Shown: positions 1 through 9,109, numbered from the stretch's first letter. The stretch: 64,000 nt of DNA from Desulfosporosinus lacus DSM 15449 (GCF_900129935.1 NZ_FQXJ01000003.1:186001-250000), one strand, 5' to 3'. The notes: generated by a model from the sequence alone, not told the origin. Program-made: numbers and translations.

Positions 1-278
1 CTGAAGATAATTTGGATAGTGAGTTTATATATAAGACTTTAGTTAGAAATTTACGAAGAGTGAAAGAACACAGACAGGTGATAATTGTTACCCACAACGC
101 AAATATTGCTGCTTTAGGAGATGCTGAACTCATTATCCCTTTAAGGAGTACTAATACTAAAACGAGTATTGTAGGTAGAGGCTCTATTGATTCACCTGAA
201 ACAAGAAAAATCACATGCACCATTCTTGAGGGAAGCGAGCAAGCTTTTATTAAAAGGAAGCAAATTTATGGTATTTAA
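1..278 (+). CDS. AAA-type ATPase, C-terminal end (partial)
   Basis: The frame is open from the first base and stops at 278, so only about the last 91 residues are present. The text includes IIVTHNANIAALGDAELIIP, which matches the region after Walker B (switch His in THN) of SMC/RecF-like or TrlF-type AAA ATPases, and it ends with an AFIKRKQIYGI tail typical of that group. Such ATPases often sit in defence or DNA-repair islands, which fits the next genes. The Walker motifs lie outside the window. The family is inferred from a short stretch; that it is an ATPase end is fairly sure. Confidence 0.6.
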   Translation, partial: EDNLDSEFIYKTLVRNLRRVKEHRQVIIVTHNANIAALGDAELIIPLRSTNTKTSIVGRGSIDSPETRKITCTILEGSEQAFIKRKQIYGI

Positions 279-443
279 TTATAATGCTGAGCAGGTGTGC
301 ATAATAGCAAACTGGATATCAAGACTCTTTCAAAGTAACCGAGTACAATCCGAATTATTGCGAAAAGAAAGTAGGTATTCCGACGTAGTGAGTAAATAAA
401 AGTTATATGACATTGTTGATTTTGGAAAAAGGAGAGAGAAAAG

Positions 444-1229
444 TTGATAGTTTTCTTTTCAGGAACGGGTGCTCAAGGATTTGAAATCCTTTCTACTTCA
501 ATGTCATTTGACAAATGGATAGAGTTTAAATGCACAGTGTCTCAATTGCTTCGTGCTCAAAATAAGCACTTTGCAGCTGAGTTATTAGAGACTATTCCAT
601 TTAATTTAAGTGAAGGGACCAATTGTTTTGGTGACGAGTTTTTTGTTCTTCATACCTCAGCTTCTGTAAAAAGATATGTAGAGTTGGCTGAACTGAAAAA
701 TAGCCCTCAAGTTCTTTTAGCGTTGCGTGAAATTGCTTTAGCCTTTAAAGAGCTTGAAATATATGTTCGTTTTATCGTTGCCGAGGTTTGTACAGAAACT
801 GTAGAATTGGTTAAGCAACCTGAACCTGAGGTAACGACCGAAGTAGTTGAACGGGCCTTGAAAGATTCGCAACAACTAATATATACATCGGGAGCCGCAA
901 GTGCTGTTGACCGAGTACATACCGCTTTACATGGATATTTGCGTGCTATTTGTGTAAAGGCTAAAATCCCATTCTCAGAGCATGCATCTCTAACGGAGTT
1001 GTTTAAAACTGTTCGTACAAATCATTCTTCATTTGACAATATTACTGCTGGGGCAGAGGAATCGAAGAGGTTATTTGGTGCGTTAGCGACAATAGTTGAC
1101 ACCCTTAATACTTTAAGAAACAGAGCCAGTATTGCACATCCAAATAATAGGATACTTGAAGAGGCTGAGGCCATATTAGCTGTAAATTGTGTCAGAACAA
1201 TACTTCATTATTTAAACGCAAAGCTCTAG
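444..1229 (+). CDS. Abortive infection family protein (Abi C-terminal domain)
   Basis: 261 residues, starting at TTG 444 after GGAGAG at 431-436. The N-terminal half (to about residue 150) is not recognised. The C-terminal half is helical and fits the abortive-infection C-terminal domain: an AVDRVHTALHGYLRAIC helix, then TLRNRASIAHP near residue 224. R227-x4-H232 matches the RX4-6H pattern of HEPN-type RNases. Proteins of this class are thought to stop phage by harming the infected cell. It sits between an ATPase end and another HEPN-like gene. Activity against phage is inference. Confidence 0.65.
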   Translation: MIVFFSGTGAQGFEILSTSMSFDKWIEFKCTVSQLLRAQNKHFAAELLETIPFNLSEGTNCFGDEFFVLHTSASVKRYVELAELKNSPQVLLALREIALAFKELEIYVRFIVAEVCTETVELVKQPEPEVTTEVVERALKDSQQLIYTSGAASAVDRVHTALHGYLRAICVKAKIPFSEHASLTELFKTVRTNHSSFDNITAGAEESKRLFGALATIVDTLNTLRNRASIAHPNNRILEEAEAILAVNCVRTILHYLNAKL

Positions 1230-1345
1230 AGCAGTTCGCTCGGCTCCGTGAAGAAGAAGTCCAGAAGTTACATGGGATGGGGCCAAAGGCCATTGAACTG
1301 ATTCGCTAGGCGCTGACAGCAATTGGCAAGTCTTTTCGGAATAAT
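1223..1345 (+). pseudogene. Remnant of a helix-hairpin-helix protein C-terminus
   Basis: Just past the previous stop, in another frame, the text reads ARLREEEVQKLHGMGPKAIE, then LIR, then a TAG at 1307-1309, then ALTAIGKSF. KLHGMGPKAIELIR is a helix-hairpin-helix signature as in small DNA-binding proteins, where the helix would continue through the stop. There is no start codon or ribosome site. I read it as the decayed tail of a gene whose front was lost. Confidence 0.5.
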
Positions 1346-1654
1346 AGAGCATCTTGTTTGCATGTAAGTAGAAATGAACGTCGATGGGTAACCCGTATCC
1401 TACATGGTCGATGAAAGAAAACGTATCTACTCAATACAACCAGCTCGCCACATTTCTACCCCCGCTAGATTCCGCCGGGGTGGCTATCTTGTGAAACATG
1501 TGCGTTTGTATATAGGTTGGTGACTGGTATCTCTACTATGGGAAGATAGCCTATCCACTCCGTGGCGTAGCCACCGCCGGGGTGAAGGATGTCGGGGGAC
1601 TGGGGAATATAAGATTGTTCTTCTTTAAAAGGGCAAGCAGAAGGGCGCAATTAA
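1346..1654. other. Intergenic stretch with GC-rich repeat motif
   Basis: No supported gene. It holds two copies of a GC-rich motif: CCGCCGGGGTGGCT at 1472-1485 and CCGCCGGGGTG at 1574-1584, the second preceded by GTAGCCAC so that it can fold back. A third copy lies at 2961-2974, on the other side of the next gene. Confidence 0.4.
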
Positions 1655-2872
1655 ATGTCAAAATCAAGAAGATTCCAAATGCCACCGAGTTTAACGCTAG
1701 ACATTGAAAATCCAGATTCATGGTCTATAAAAATCGGAGGTTTTTTGATAGCTACTCAAAGCTGGTCTTTAAGACAATTAGAAAATCAAGTAAAACGTGA
1801 TGGAAGTTCCTCTCCTGGAGTTCTGGCAGGGATCAGGATTGTCAAACAAGTAGTTCCTTGTCCAGTCGAGTGGTATTGTATAGATACATTTTATCTTCTA
1901 CGGTTTAGACTAGGCAAAGGTACATACGAGTATATAGAAAATCCTCCACCAAGTGAGTTTCATAAAATGTTGATGAATGCAGATGCACAATGGGATGAGA
2001 CCTTCGATCCTAGAAATCAGGATGTTTGGATGATAGTACCAAAGGGTAAACAATTCGAAAAGTATTTTCCAGTTTCAATGCTTAAACAAGCCATAGAATC
2101 CATGATAAGTGACGAACAGGATCGGTTAGTGCAGTTGCGTGGTCAAGTACTGGATGCTCTTGGATTTCGACCAATTGAGATACGCATTCCAAGCGGAGAA
2201 CCGGACATACGTATAAAATCTGTGACTAGAATGATTGGTGGTCAAGTAATTAAAATTTCTGCATCAGATTTAGTCAGTGACATGCAAAGAAGTTCAGGAT
2301 TGCTCACGATTTGTCCTGATGACATTGAACAAGTCATGCAGCGTGCAAGATTATTATATGTGAACGCTTACCATGAATGGGAATTCTTCACGATTTCGGT
2401 TCATTATGTGGTACTGGCATTAGAAGCCTCTCTGAGGGCGTTGTATGATGAATGGCTTGGAACTGCGGAGGTTGAGGTTTCAGCAGAAATTGAAGGAGTC
2501 CAAGTTGTAGAAATAATGTCAGGGCCTCGAGAAAAAATATTGAAGTGGGCCAATGGAAAAGTAGCAAGAAAAGTTACAGCCAAGGGCGATCCGCTTCCTC
2601 GAAACAAATCCCAACTTCTTGACCATGCTGTAAAAATAGGAGTGATATCGCTTTGGGAAAGGGAGAGGTGCGCTTATTTACTAGTGCTTAGGGATGTTTT
2701 TTCCCACCCCGAGGGAACTTTTATCGAATGGATCAGTTGGGCCAGTGGAGACATATTGGAATCTTGTTTATGGATCAACCTCATGTGGGCTCGATTTTAT
2801 AAAACGTTACCCTATGAGTTCGCGTGGGTACAGGAACCGATGCATCAGATAGATCAAGCAGTTGCTAAATAG
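1655..2872 (+). CDS. Hypothetical protein with HEPN-like C-terminus
   Basis: 405 residues, ATG start with a weak GAAGGG upstream. I do not recognise the first 240 residues. The C-terminal third is helical (FFTISVHYVVLALEASLRAL near residue 250) and carries R346-DVFS-H351, an RX4H pattern as in HEPN RNases, followed by a long helix. No signal peptide or membrane segment is evident. It stands alone between a decayed gene and an IS3 remnant, flanked by copies of the GC-rich motif. A defence RNase role is inference from the motif and the neighbourhood. Confidence 0.5.
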   Translation: MSKSRRFQMPPSLTLDIENPDSWSIKIGGFLIATQSWSLRQLENQVKRDGSSSPGVLAGIRIVKQVVPCPVEWYCIDTFYLLRFRLGKGTYEYIENPPPSEFHKMLMNADAQWDETFDPRNQDVWMIVPKGKQFEKYFPVSMLKQAIESMISDEQDRLVQLRGQVLDALGFRPIEIRIPSGEPDIRIKSVTRMIGGQVIKISASDLVSDMQRSSGLLTICPDDIEQVMQRARLLYVNAYHEWEFFTISVHYVVLALEASLRALYDEWLGTAEVEVSAEIEGVQVVEIMSGPREKILKWANGKVARKVTAKGDPLPRNKSQLLDHAVKIGVISLWERERCAYLLVLRDVFSHPEGTFIEWISWASGDILESCLWINLMWARFYKTLPYEFAWVQEPMHQIDQAVAK

Positions 2873-2960
2873 GAGTAACAAATTACTGGACGGAAATCAG
2901 TTTATCCTTCCTCGCCTCCGCCCCGTCCTCGATCAGAAGGTTCTGCTATCTGGGCGAACC

Positions 2961-2974
2961 CCGCCGGGGTGGCT
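2961..2974 (+). repeat. Third copy of GC-rich motif CCGCCGGGGTGGCT
   Basis: An exact match to 1472-1485, in a 146-base gap that otherwise holds nothing recognisable. The copies bracket the 405-residue gene. Confidence 0.4.
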
Positions 2975-3018
2975 GACTACCCTCACATGCTCGTTCAGTT
3001 CTTGGTTCAGGCGTAGGG

Positions 3019-3528
3019 GTGTCAACTGTTCTGGATTATCTGGCAGGAAAAGGGTCGAAATGGGAGATCTGTGAGAGATATGGGGTCAGGGATAAAAGGC
3101 AACTTGAGCATTGGCTGAAGAGGTATGATCGTCATAAGGATTTCCGAATACAGACAGGAGGAAGCCAAATGACGAAAGGCCGAAATACGACTGGACAAGA
3201 GAGGATACAAATTGTAAAAGAGTGCATATCCAATGGAAACGATTATGGGGGGACAGCGTTCGAGCCGCATTTTTCACTCGAAACTGCATGCCTCAGGAAT
3301 GAAGCAAAGCATGTCCAGTGTGGCTCGCTGCATTGATAACGGACCGATGGAAGGCTTTTGGGGTATCCTGAAACGCGAGAGTATTACGGGTACAAATTCA
3401 CCAACCGGGAGCATCTTGTTCAAGCCATTTCTGATTACATCTTCTATTATAATTATCGGCGTTTACAGCGCCGCTTGTATATTATGACGCCGACGGAGTT
3501 CCATAAGCAGTACGTAAAGGCCGCATAA
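3019..3528 (+). pseudogene. IS3-family transposase, internally deleted
   Basis: The first part (from 3019) encodes an OrfA-type helix-turn-helix: LDYLAGKGSKWEICERYG, RDKRQLEHWLKRY, then IQTGGSQMTKGRNTT. Its usual start is missing. At about 3240-3290 the text jumps to the end of OrfB in other frames: SVARCIDNGPMEGFWGILKR, then DYIFYYNYRRLQRRLYIMTP and a TAA at 3526. The DDE core is gone and at least two frame changes are present, so this is a dead element. Confidence 0.75.
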
Positions 3529-3529
3529 A

Positions 3530-3564
3530 GAATTGCTACCCGCTTTTTAGACGGGTAGCAATTC
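3530..3564 (+). terminator. Hairpin after the IS3 remnant
   Basis: GAATTGCTACCCG (3530-3542) pairs perfectly with CGGGTAGCAATTC (3552-3564) over a 9-base loop. It directly follows the transposase stop and has no clear T tail. It may be part of the IS end. Confidence 0.5.
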
Positions 3565-3766
3565 AGCAAATTTCGTTCTATTTTTTCATTGTCCTCTTGA
3601 CGGGGTGCACACCAAAAATGATGCGACCCTTTTGATCAAAGTACAAAAAAACGAACGTTTATTGTACTTTTGTTTGTACAAAGATTCCCCCGTGATATTG
3701 TAATTAATACAAATTGACTGGCAATTTAGTGGGAGTAATGATTGTTCGAAAAGGAGGATTAATGTT

Positions 3767-4186
3767 TTGCCAATTTCATTTACAATTTCTGCAACTACTG
3801 TATCATGGTACGCAGCAATAATATCTACGTTTTTACTAGTAATCCAAGTATTAAACTTTCTACGGGACCGGGTTAATGTAACGGTAGAAGTAAAGCCCAA
3901 TATGCGTGTATATGGTTCAAGCGATTATGACGATGATACAGATTTTATCAACATTATTGTAAGAAACAAGGGGAAAAGAACAGTTACTATTGATAGTGTG
4001 GGCTTTGTCACGAAGAAAAGAACAGAAAAGAATGGTTTGCTCTTAGATTCATTTACTCGTGGACCGAGAGAACTTTCAGACGGCAAGTCGACTAATTACC
4101 TAGTGGAGCAAAGTCTAATCAACTTCGATGAGATTAAATATATTGTTGCATATGATCAGGCGGGCAGGGAGTTTAAGGGTAAGTAG
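3767..4186 (+). CDS. Membrane-anchored hypothetical protein
   Basis: 139 residues, starting at TTG 3767, nine bases after AAGGAGGA at 3751-3758. The nearby ATG at 3762 is out of frame and stops early. One membrane helix (about residues 12-33, WYAAIISTFLLVIQVLNFL) is followed by a soluble part with beta-rich text such as INIIVRNKGKRTVTIDSVGF. No catalytic motif is seen. It precedes the DUF4365 gene by 124 bases on the same strand and may be co-transcribed. Small anchored proteins of this kind are common beside defence genes; function unknown. Confidence 0.55.
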   Translation: MPISFTISATTVSWYAAIISTFLLVIQVLNFLRDRVNVTVEVKPNMRVYGSSDYDDDTDFINIIVRNKGKRTVTIDSVGFVTKKRTEKNGLLLDSFTRGPRELSDGKSTNYLVEQSLINFDEIKYIVAYDQAGREFKGK

Positions 4187-4310
4187 GATAGACTCAACAG
4201 GGAGTCTTTTATATAACGACTGCACATTCCTGGCGGGATTAATTGAAATGGTTTTTAAGGTAGATATACTTCGTAGCTTTAATATATTATGGGCAAAAAG
4301 GAGTGGCGCA

Positions 4311-6086
4311 ATGGATACAGAGGTAATCGCGACATCGGCAGTAAAGACCAGTGTTTCCATTACAGACTATCTTTCTCCTTACATTAGCGAACGAGACAAA
4401 GAGCCCATCTGGGACGGCAACATTTATGTTTTTTCTCATAAACGCAAATCAAATGAATTTTGCAAGGGTCGAGTCCCTGTACAAGTTAAAAGTAAAGAAA
4501 GTATCGACTTGACAAAAGATACAATAATATATCCTATCCGAACAGATGATTTACGCAAGTATCTAACCGAAAACGGAGCTATTTACTTTGTGGTTTATGT
4601 TTCTCAGGATGGTAATACAAGGATATATTATACTGATTTGCTTCCGTTTAAAATAAAACAGTTATTAAGTAAGGCGAGGAAACAAAAAACAATATCAGCC
4701 TCCCTAACGCAGTTTCCTACAGATAATACTGAAAAGGTTGATTTGTTCTTTAATTTTTTAAGGGATAGAGATCTGCAAAAAAGCATCAGTAACATAGAGA
4801 TAATGTCTGTAGAAGAATTGTCAAAAATGGGGCAATTAAAAGAGATGAGTTTTGGATTTACAAGCACTCGAAATGAAAATTCTCCATTTGACTATCTCTT
4901 TAGTCATAGTGTATATATTTATGCGACTACTCCATTGGGGCTTAAAATCCCTGTAGATATAATGAGCGACCTAGTTTTTGCTGGGACAACTCTGGAAAAC
5001 CCGGTTTTTTGTAATGGCAAACTATACTATGACAATTATGAAGTTGTCCATAAAAAAGACTCTGGAGAATTACATTTTGGAAAGAGCACCATTATTAAAT
5101 TTAAAAAACTAATGAATGATCTAACTCTAAAGTTTGATTTAAAGGGAACACTTCGACAAAGAATTACCGACGAGGCTTTTTTGATAAATATGTTTGAAAG
5201 TCTCTCTATTAATATTGGGGATATTAATTTGCCGTTTAAACCAGCTAATCCAGTGGAGATTAAGAGGTTTAGAATAGAGGAGCGAAAGGAGCATCTGGAG
5301 CACCTTAAAAATGTACGATTAGCATTAGATGAGGTTGGAGTAAAGGATGACTTGGATTGTTCAAACTTATCAGATGTAGATGAGGCAAATATAAGGTTAC
5401 TGATAGAAGCCTTTGTTCATCACAAGGCAGTCTCGTTTGGCAATTCTGAAGTTATCGAGCCTATAGGTAAAATGACGATTGCTAATCTTTGTATTATGCT
5501 TATTGCGAGAAAGCAAGAGAACAACTTGTATCTTCTTTCAAACTTCTTTAATGACAATATAGCATTACGTGTTAAAAACGAAGAGTATGGCGAGTTTGAT
5601 ACATCACAATACACAATCATGAATAAAGAAAATTTTCTTCAGCTCTCTAACATTGATTATGAAGCTATTTACAATGATATTTTTATAGTAAAGTGTAGCA
5701 AGCTATTTCATGGACAAGTTTTACACCTTCTTCTGGATATGCTTCTTGCTTATGATGAGAGTGTCTTGAAAAATAAAGAGTTATTAAAAGCAGCCCAGAA
5801 GCTTTCTGAGTGGTTAATAGCGTCCTGCAACGATAATGAAAATATTCATGCAATGTTGTTAAATTACTTGCAGACGATTAAACGCAATAGACCTCTTAAT
5901 GAAGACGAAATAAAGCAACTATACTCATTGGTAGAAAATGGTAATGTGAACGATAATATTTTAACAGCAGCATATATACTCTTGGGAAATTCGAGTGGGG
6001 CAAAACTTCATTATGATAAGTTACCTCCAAGCGAAAAAGAAAAATTCGTTAGATTTCCTATTTATAGTCTTTGGAACAGAATTTGA
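4311..6086 (+). CDS. DUF4365-type nuclease-like protein
   Basis: 591 residues from ATG 4311, which has AAAAAGGAG eleven bases upstream; an in-frame start at 4128 would overlap the previous gene and lacks a ribosome site. The first 150 residues match the DUF4365 fold (PD-(D/E)xK-like): D35-GNIYVFSHKR, then VPVQVKSKES, where D and the QxK motif would be metal-binding. The rest is helical, TPR-like and unrecognised. The last residues run into an IS3 remnant on the other strand, so the natural C-terminus may have been changed. The nuclease role is inferred from the family; defence is inferred from context. Confidence 0.6.
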   Translation: MDTEVIATSAVKTSVSITDYLSPYISERDKEPIWDGNIYVFSHKRKSNEFCKGRVPVQVKSKESIDLTKDTIIYPIRTDDLRKYLTENGAIYFVVYVSQDGNTRIYYTDLLPFKIKQLLSKARKQKTISASLTQFPTDNTEKVDLFFNFLRDRDLQKSISNIEIMSVEELSKMGQLKEMSFGFTSTRNENSPFDYLFSHSVYIYATTPLGLKIPVDIMSDLVFAGTTLENPVFCNGKLYYDNYEVVHKKDSGELHFGKSTIIKFKKLMNDLTLKFDLKGTLRQRITDEAFLINMFESLSINIGDINLPFKPANPVEIKRFRIEERKEHLEHLKNVRLALDEVGVKDDLDCSNLSDVDEANIRLLIEAFVHHKAVSFGNSEVIEPIGKMTIANLCIMLIARKQENNLYLLSNFFNDNIALRVKNEEYGEFDTSQYTIMNKENFLQLSNIDYEAIYNDIFIVKCSKLFHGQVLHLLLDMLLAYDESVLKNKELLKAAQKLSEWLIASCNDNENIHAMLLNYLQTIKRNRPLNEDEIKQLYSLVENGNVNDNILTAAYILLGNSSGAKLHYDKLPPSEKEKFVRFPIYSLWNRI

Positions 6087-6099
6087 GATAAGTCATTAA

Positions 6100-6496
6100 T
6101 TCCGGGTTTAATTAAAGCATGGAAGGCTTCTATACATGCATTGTAGGGGGTTCCCTTCTTTGAGGAACTGTGAATAAAATGGGCTGCTGGAGTACCCTCT
6201 AAATAGCTTTTAGAGACAAACTGAACTCCTCTGTCGCTATGGATTACTACAGGCTGACTAATTTTTTGATTCATTATAGCATTTTCAAAGGCCTTTAATA
6301 CATGTTCTGTGGATAAACGATCCAATACCTGCCATCCTATAATTTTCCTAGAAAACAGATTCATCACACTCGTCAGATAGGCAAATCTAGATAGGGTGTA
6401 AACATAGGTTATATCCGTAACCCAAACAGTGTTGGCTGCCTTCGGATTAGAGTCTGGGGGAGCTCCTGGTGATGTATCCATCCGGTAACTCGGCAT
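6100..6496 (-). pseudogene. IS3-family OrfB fragment
   Basis: Reading the minus strand: NTVWVTDITYVYTLSRFAYL, VMNLFSRKIIGWQVLD, VVIHSDRGVQFVSKSYL, then YNACIEAFHALIK. These are the DDE transposase blocks with D (TDI), D (HSD) and E (CIE). Both ends are missing: the text leaves the family near 6100 and begins abruptly at 6496. It is convergent with the DUF4365 gene and touches its end. Confidence 0.75.
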
Positions 6497-6601
6497 TCCC
6501 GCAACTTAGAATTGATGAAAGTGGTTTATTACGCTGAGGGAATACCTAAAAGTTAAACGGCCATCCAGGGCCGGAAAAATCATTTTTACGGGGGAAATTA
6601 G

Positions 6602-7204
6602 ATGTCAAGTAAGGCTGATGTGTTTATTATTGAGTCTTTAGATTGGAAAGATGAAAAAGATAATCTATACGAAGGAAAATTTTTGTCGCAAATATTAGAA
6701 TTCGCAGGTAAGAAACCAAGGTACTATTATATCCGGACGAAAAAAGAACTAAAAATGATTTTAGGCAAATTCTATGAAAGTGACTATAGGTATCTCCATT
6801 TATCATGTCATGGTAATAGTACTTCTCTTTATACCACGTTAGATGAAAAGATTTCTTTCTCCGAGTTTGGTCATATTGTTGGACCAAACTTAGAGAAAAG
6901 GAGATTATTTATCTCAGCATGCTCTGCTGTAAATGAACAACTTGCAAAAGAGATGATTCCCCGTACCGGTTGTTATTCTTTAGCTGGTCCTAAAAAAAAT
7001 ATTGAATTTCGTGACGCAGCAATTTTTTGGGCATCATTTTATCATTTAATGTTTAAAGAGAACCCTGGCAAAATGTCTCCAAATACAATTAAGACTATAC
7101 TTCAGAATGCAGCTAATATGTTTAACGTACCAATTAATTATTATTATAAAATTTCCGACCAAGATTCTTTCGGAACAAAAGAAATTAAACCTCAGAGTAT
7201 CTAG
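6602..7204 (+). CDS. Stand-alone CHAT / caspase-like protease
   Basis: 200 residues, ATG 6602, weak GGGGGAA upstream. The core shows a strand ending in LHLSCHGN (H70) and another ending in RRLFISACSAV (C107). A His-Gly after one strand and a Cys in a small-residue loop after the next is the catalytic dyad of CHAT/caspase-like peptidases. The protein has little beyond this domain, while most CHAT proteins carry TPR, NB-ARC or effector domains. No obvious substrate gene is adjacent. Flanked by an IS3 fragment and a 400-base gap. Known relatives act in bacterial immunity; the role here is inference. Confidence 0.65.
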   Translation: MSSKADVFIIESLDWKDEKDNLYEGKFLSQILEFAGKKPRYYYIRTKKELKMILGKFYESDYRYLHLSCHGNSTSLYTTLDEKISFSEFGHIVGPNLEKRRLFISACSAVNEQLAKEMIPRTGCYSLAGPKKNIEFRDAAIFWASFYHLMFKENPGKMSPNTIKTILQNAANMFNVPINYYYKISDQDSFGTKEIKPQSI

Positions 7205-7683
7205 GAATAAAGGAGACTGATGATGTGGTTGCACCATGTCAAATCTCACCAAGCGATGGAGCCAACTGAAATGGTTGCCTAAATAATTACCACTTACTGA
7301 CGAGTTCCGAAGTGAAAAAACAAGAGGCGATGAGTGTGAACCTTACTCAATTGTCATTCATCTGATGTCTCTACGATCTCTCAGTGGGGCCATGATGATC
7401 TGAACACACCATCTAGCGCTTTACAAACCTGATGTCATGGAGCCCCATAAGACGTATTATGTATGCTGCAAATAGCAGATAAGTATAAGAGATAATATAC
7501 ATTATCTCTTGGGTTCTTGAGTAACCGTGATAGGACTGTTTTTAGAAAAGCTTATGGCCTGAGGGTTTCAAACACTATGCTCGCAGCCGTTATGGTCGTT
7601 AAGTGTCGAAAAACTCAGGAGATAAGATTTTAAGCCCAAAACATAGGAGGAATCCCAGGGCGAATCAAAAAGAAAAAGAGGTG
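7205..7683. other. Gap before the recombinase, with a 22-bp palindrome
   Basis: No supported gene; a 20-residue frame at 7221 has a plausible AAGGAG but no recognisable product. AGAGATAAT (7488-7496), ATAC, ATTATCTCT (7501-7509) form a 9-bp inverted repeat. Its position just before a tyrosine recombinase suggests a recombinase-binding (att-like) site or an operator; this is a guess from position and shape. Confidence 0.35.
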
Positions 7684-8559
7684 ATGTCTTTGCCAACGAC
7701 CAACGTCCCAGATCTCAACGCATGGTTAGAACATCTTCATCATGCCAACAAAAGTGAAAACACCCTTAGAGCCTATCGGCAGAGAGTGCTGCGTTTTGCT
7801 AAGTGGTATGAATCGACGAATGGAGAAACACTTACTCATGAGCGTGTTACTCCTACAGACCTGCGTGAATACAAATCCTACTTATTAATCAACCTTAAGC
7901 GTTCTCCATCGACAGTCAATCTTTCCTTCGTTGCTATTGCAAACTGGCTGGACTTTATCGGTCAGAATATACCAATGCCATCATATGTGGAAGAGGTACG
8001 CTCTGCACCTCAAGGGCTAGAGAGGTTGGACCAACGCTCACTTACTCGTGCTGTGGAACGCGAAAGCATACCACGAGATATTGCACTGATTACGCTCATG
8101 CTAAACACTGGCCTTCGTATTAGCGAAGTGGCCGCTTTGGATATTGACGATCTCATTATTGGGGATCGCTCCGGAAGTCTTAAAGTACGGCAGGGGAAAG
8201 GGGGTAAATTTCGCACAGTGCCCCTCAATAGCGATACACGGAAAGTCCTGACCGATTATTTGAACGGTCGCACAAGTGGGCCGGTATTTTTAAGTCAGCG
8301 GGGGATGGGAACTGGACGTCTAACGGCCAGCGGGATTCGGCAGGTTATCGACCAGTACGCTTATCTAGCGAAACTACCGGAACTTCACCCCCACTCACTG
8401 AGGCATACGTTTGCCCGGAATCTACTGAAAACTGGTGAAGGACTGGAAATGGTCGCTGAGATTATGGGGCACAAGAGTTTAAATACTACGCGAATTTATA
8501 CTCAGCCGTCTGAGCAGGATAAGGCGAATGCAGTGGAGAGACTGTCCTTAAGTCATTAG
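7684..8559 (+). CDS. Tyrosine recombinase (XerC/D-like integrase)
   Basis: 291 residues from ATG 7684, which has AGAGGTG just upstream; an in-frame GTG at 7603 would add 27 basic residues without a ribosome site. The N-terminal SAM-like core-binding domain has LEHLHHANKSENTLRAYRQR. The catalytic domain has all the residues: R in NTGLRISEVAAL, K in RQGKGGKFRTVPL, HxxR in HPHSLRHTFARN, H in MGHKSLNTTRIYTQ and the Tyr nucleophile in the same block. It cuts and rejoins DNA at specific sites and lies at the end of the defence island, so it may have moved the island. Not truncated. Confidence 0.85.
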   Translation: MSLPTTNVPDLNAWLEHLHHANKSENTLRAYRQRVLRFAKWYESTNGETLTHERVTPTDLREYKSYLLINLKRSPSTVNLSFVAIANWLDFIGQNIPMPSYVEEVRSAPQGLERLDQRSLTRAVERESIPRDIALITLMLNTGLRISEVAALDIDDLIIGDRSGSLKVRQGKGGKFRTVPLNSDTRKVLTDYLNGRTSGPVFLSQRGMGTGRLTASGIRQVIDQYAYLAKLPELHPHSLRHTFARNLLKTGEGLEMVAEIMGHKSLNTTRIYTQPSEQDKANAVERLSLSH

Positions 8560-8722
8560 AAGTGTATTTTCGTTCCAGCTAAAAATATGTTATTATTTGG
8601 GTGATGTGAAGAGGGTATATTTACATAGTGTAAATCAAAACTAAAAGACATGTTGTATGACCGTGCACTTCTTAATACTGCCAAGAGTATTATGGATAAA
8701 ATTAGTAAAAGGAGTGCTGACC

Positions 8723-8887
8723 ATGCATATGATGTTTCATACAGTAAAGCGAGGGGAAACCCTTTGGAAGATAGCTCATCATCACCACACTTCCATTCAG
8801 CATTTAGTTCACATGAATCCTTCGATAAAGAACCCTAATCTGATCTATATCGGTCAGAGACTGAAGATCCACTTAGGAATTGCCTAA
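8723..8887 (+). CDS. Single LysM-domain small protein
   Basis: 54 residues from ATG 8723, with AAAAGGAG twelve bases before. Almost all of it is one LysM domain: HTVKRGETLWKIA, then LVHMNPSIKNPNLIYIGQRL. LysM binds N-acetylglucosamine chains of peptidoglycan. No signal peptide is visible, so it may act in the mother cell or spore coat as in other spore formers, or be a leftover module. A His cluster, AHHHHTS, is unusual for this fold. It is followed by a strong terminator. Confidence 0.7.
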   Translation: MHMMFHTVKRGETLWKIAHHHHTSIQHLVHMNPSIKNPNLIYIGQRLKIHLGIA

Positions 8888-8944
8888 TTAATGGGATCTC
8901 ACTAGAGGCATCCTCTTCTGGTTATCTCCAGTACTGTAAAGCAA

Positions 8945-8976
8945 GGGCAGTGTCTCCACAACGGAAGACACTGCCC
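8945..8976 (+). terminator. Terminator hairpin after the LysM gene
   Basis: GGGCAGTGTCT (8945-8955) pairs with AGACACTGCCC (8966-8976), 11 bp perfect. T-rich text follows. Confidence 0.7.
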
Positions 8977-9033
8977 TACTTGTTGTGTCTTGATTTCAGT
9001 TACTATATTTTAAGGATCGTCCCCTCGAAACTT

Positions 9034-9105
9034 CTATTTCGCCGCTTGTAGTTGCTTCTTCCTTTTATTCTTTTTAGATACATGATCTTTGTTTATCTCT
9101 TCCAT
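9034..9105 (-). pseudogene. Lys-rich coding fragment (C-terminal)
   Basis: On the minus strand a frame ends EEINKDHVSKKNKRKKQL QAAK before a TAG at 9036. The frame stays open upstream into the repeat at 9110 and the IS, with no start of its own and no ribosome site. It may be the tail of a gene cut by the repeat/IS insertion, or chance. Confidence 0.25.
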
Positions 9106-9109
9106 ATAC

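Noticed and set aside
187-399. 70-residue frame overlapping the ATPase end
   Set aside because: It overlaps a well-supported frame, has no ribosome site and no recognisable product.
1465-1650. Minus-strand frame of 61 codons
   Set aside because: It arises from the GC-rich repeat copies; no ribosome site and no protein-like pattern.
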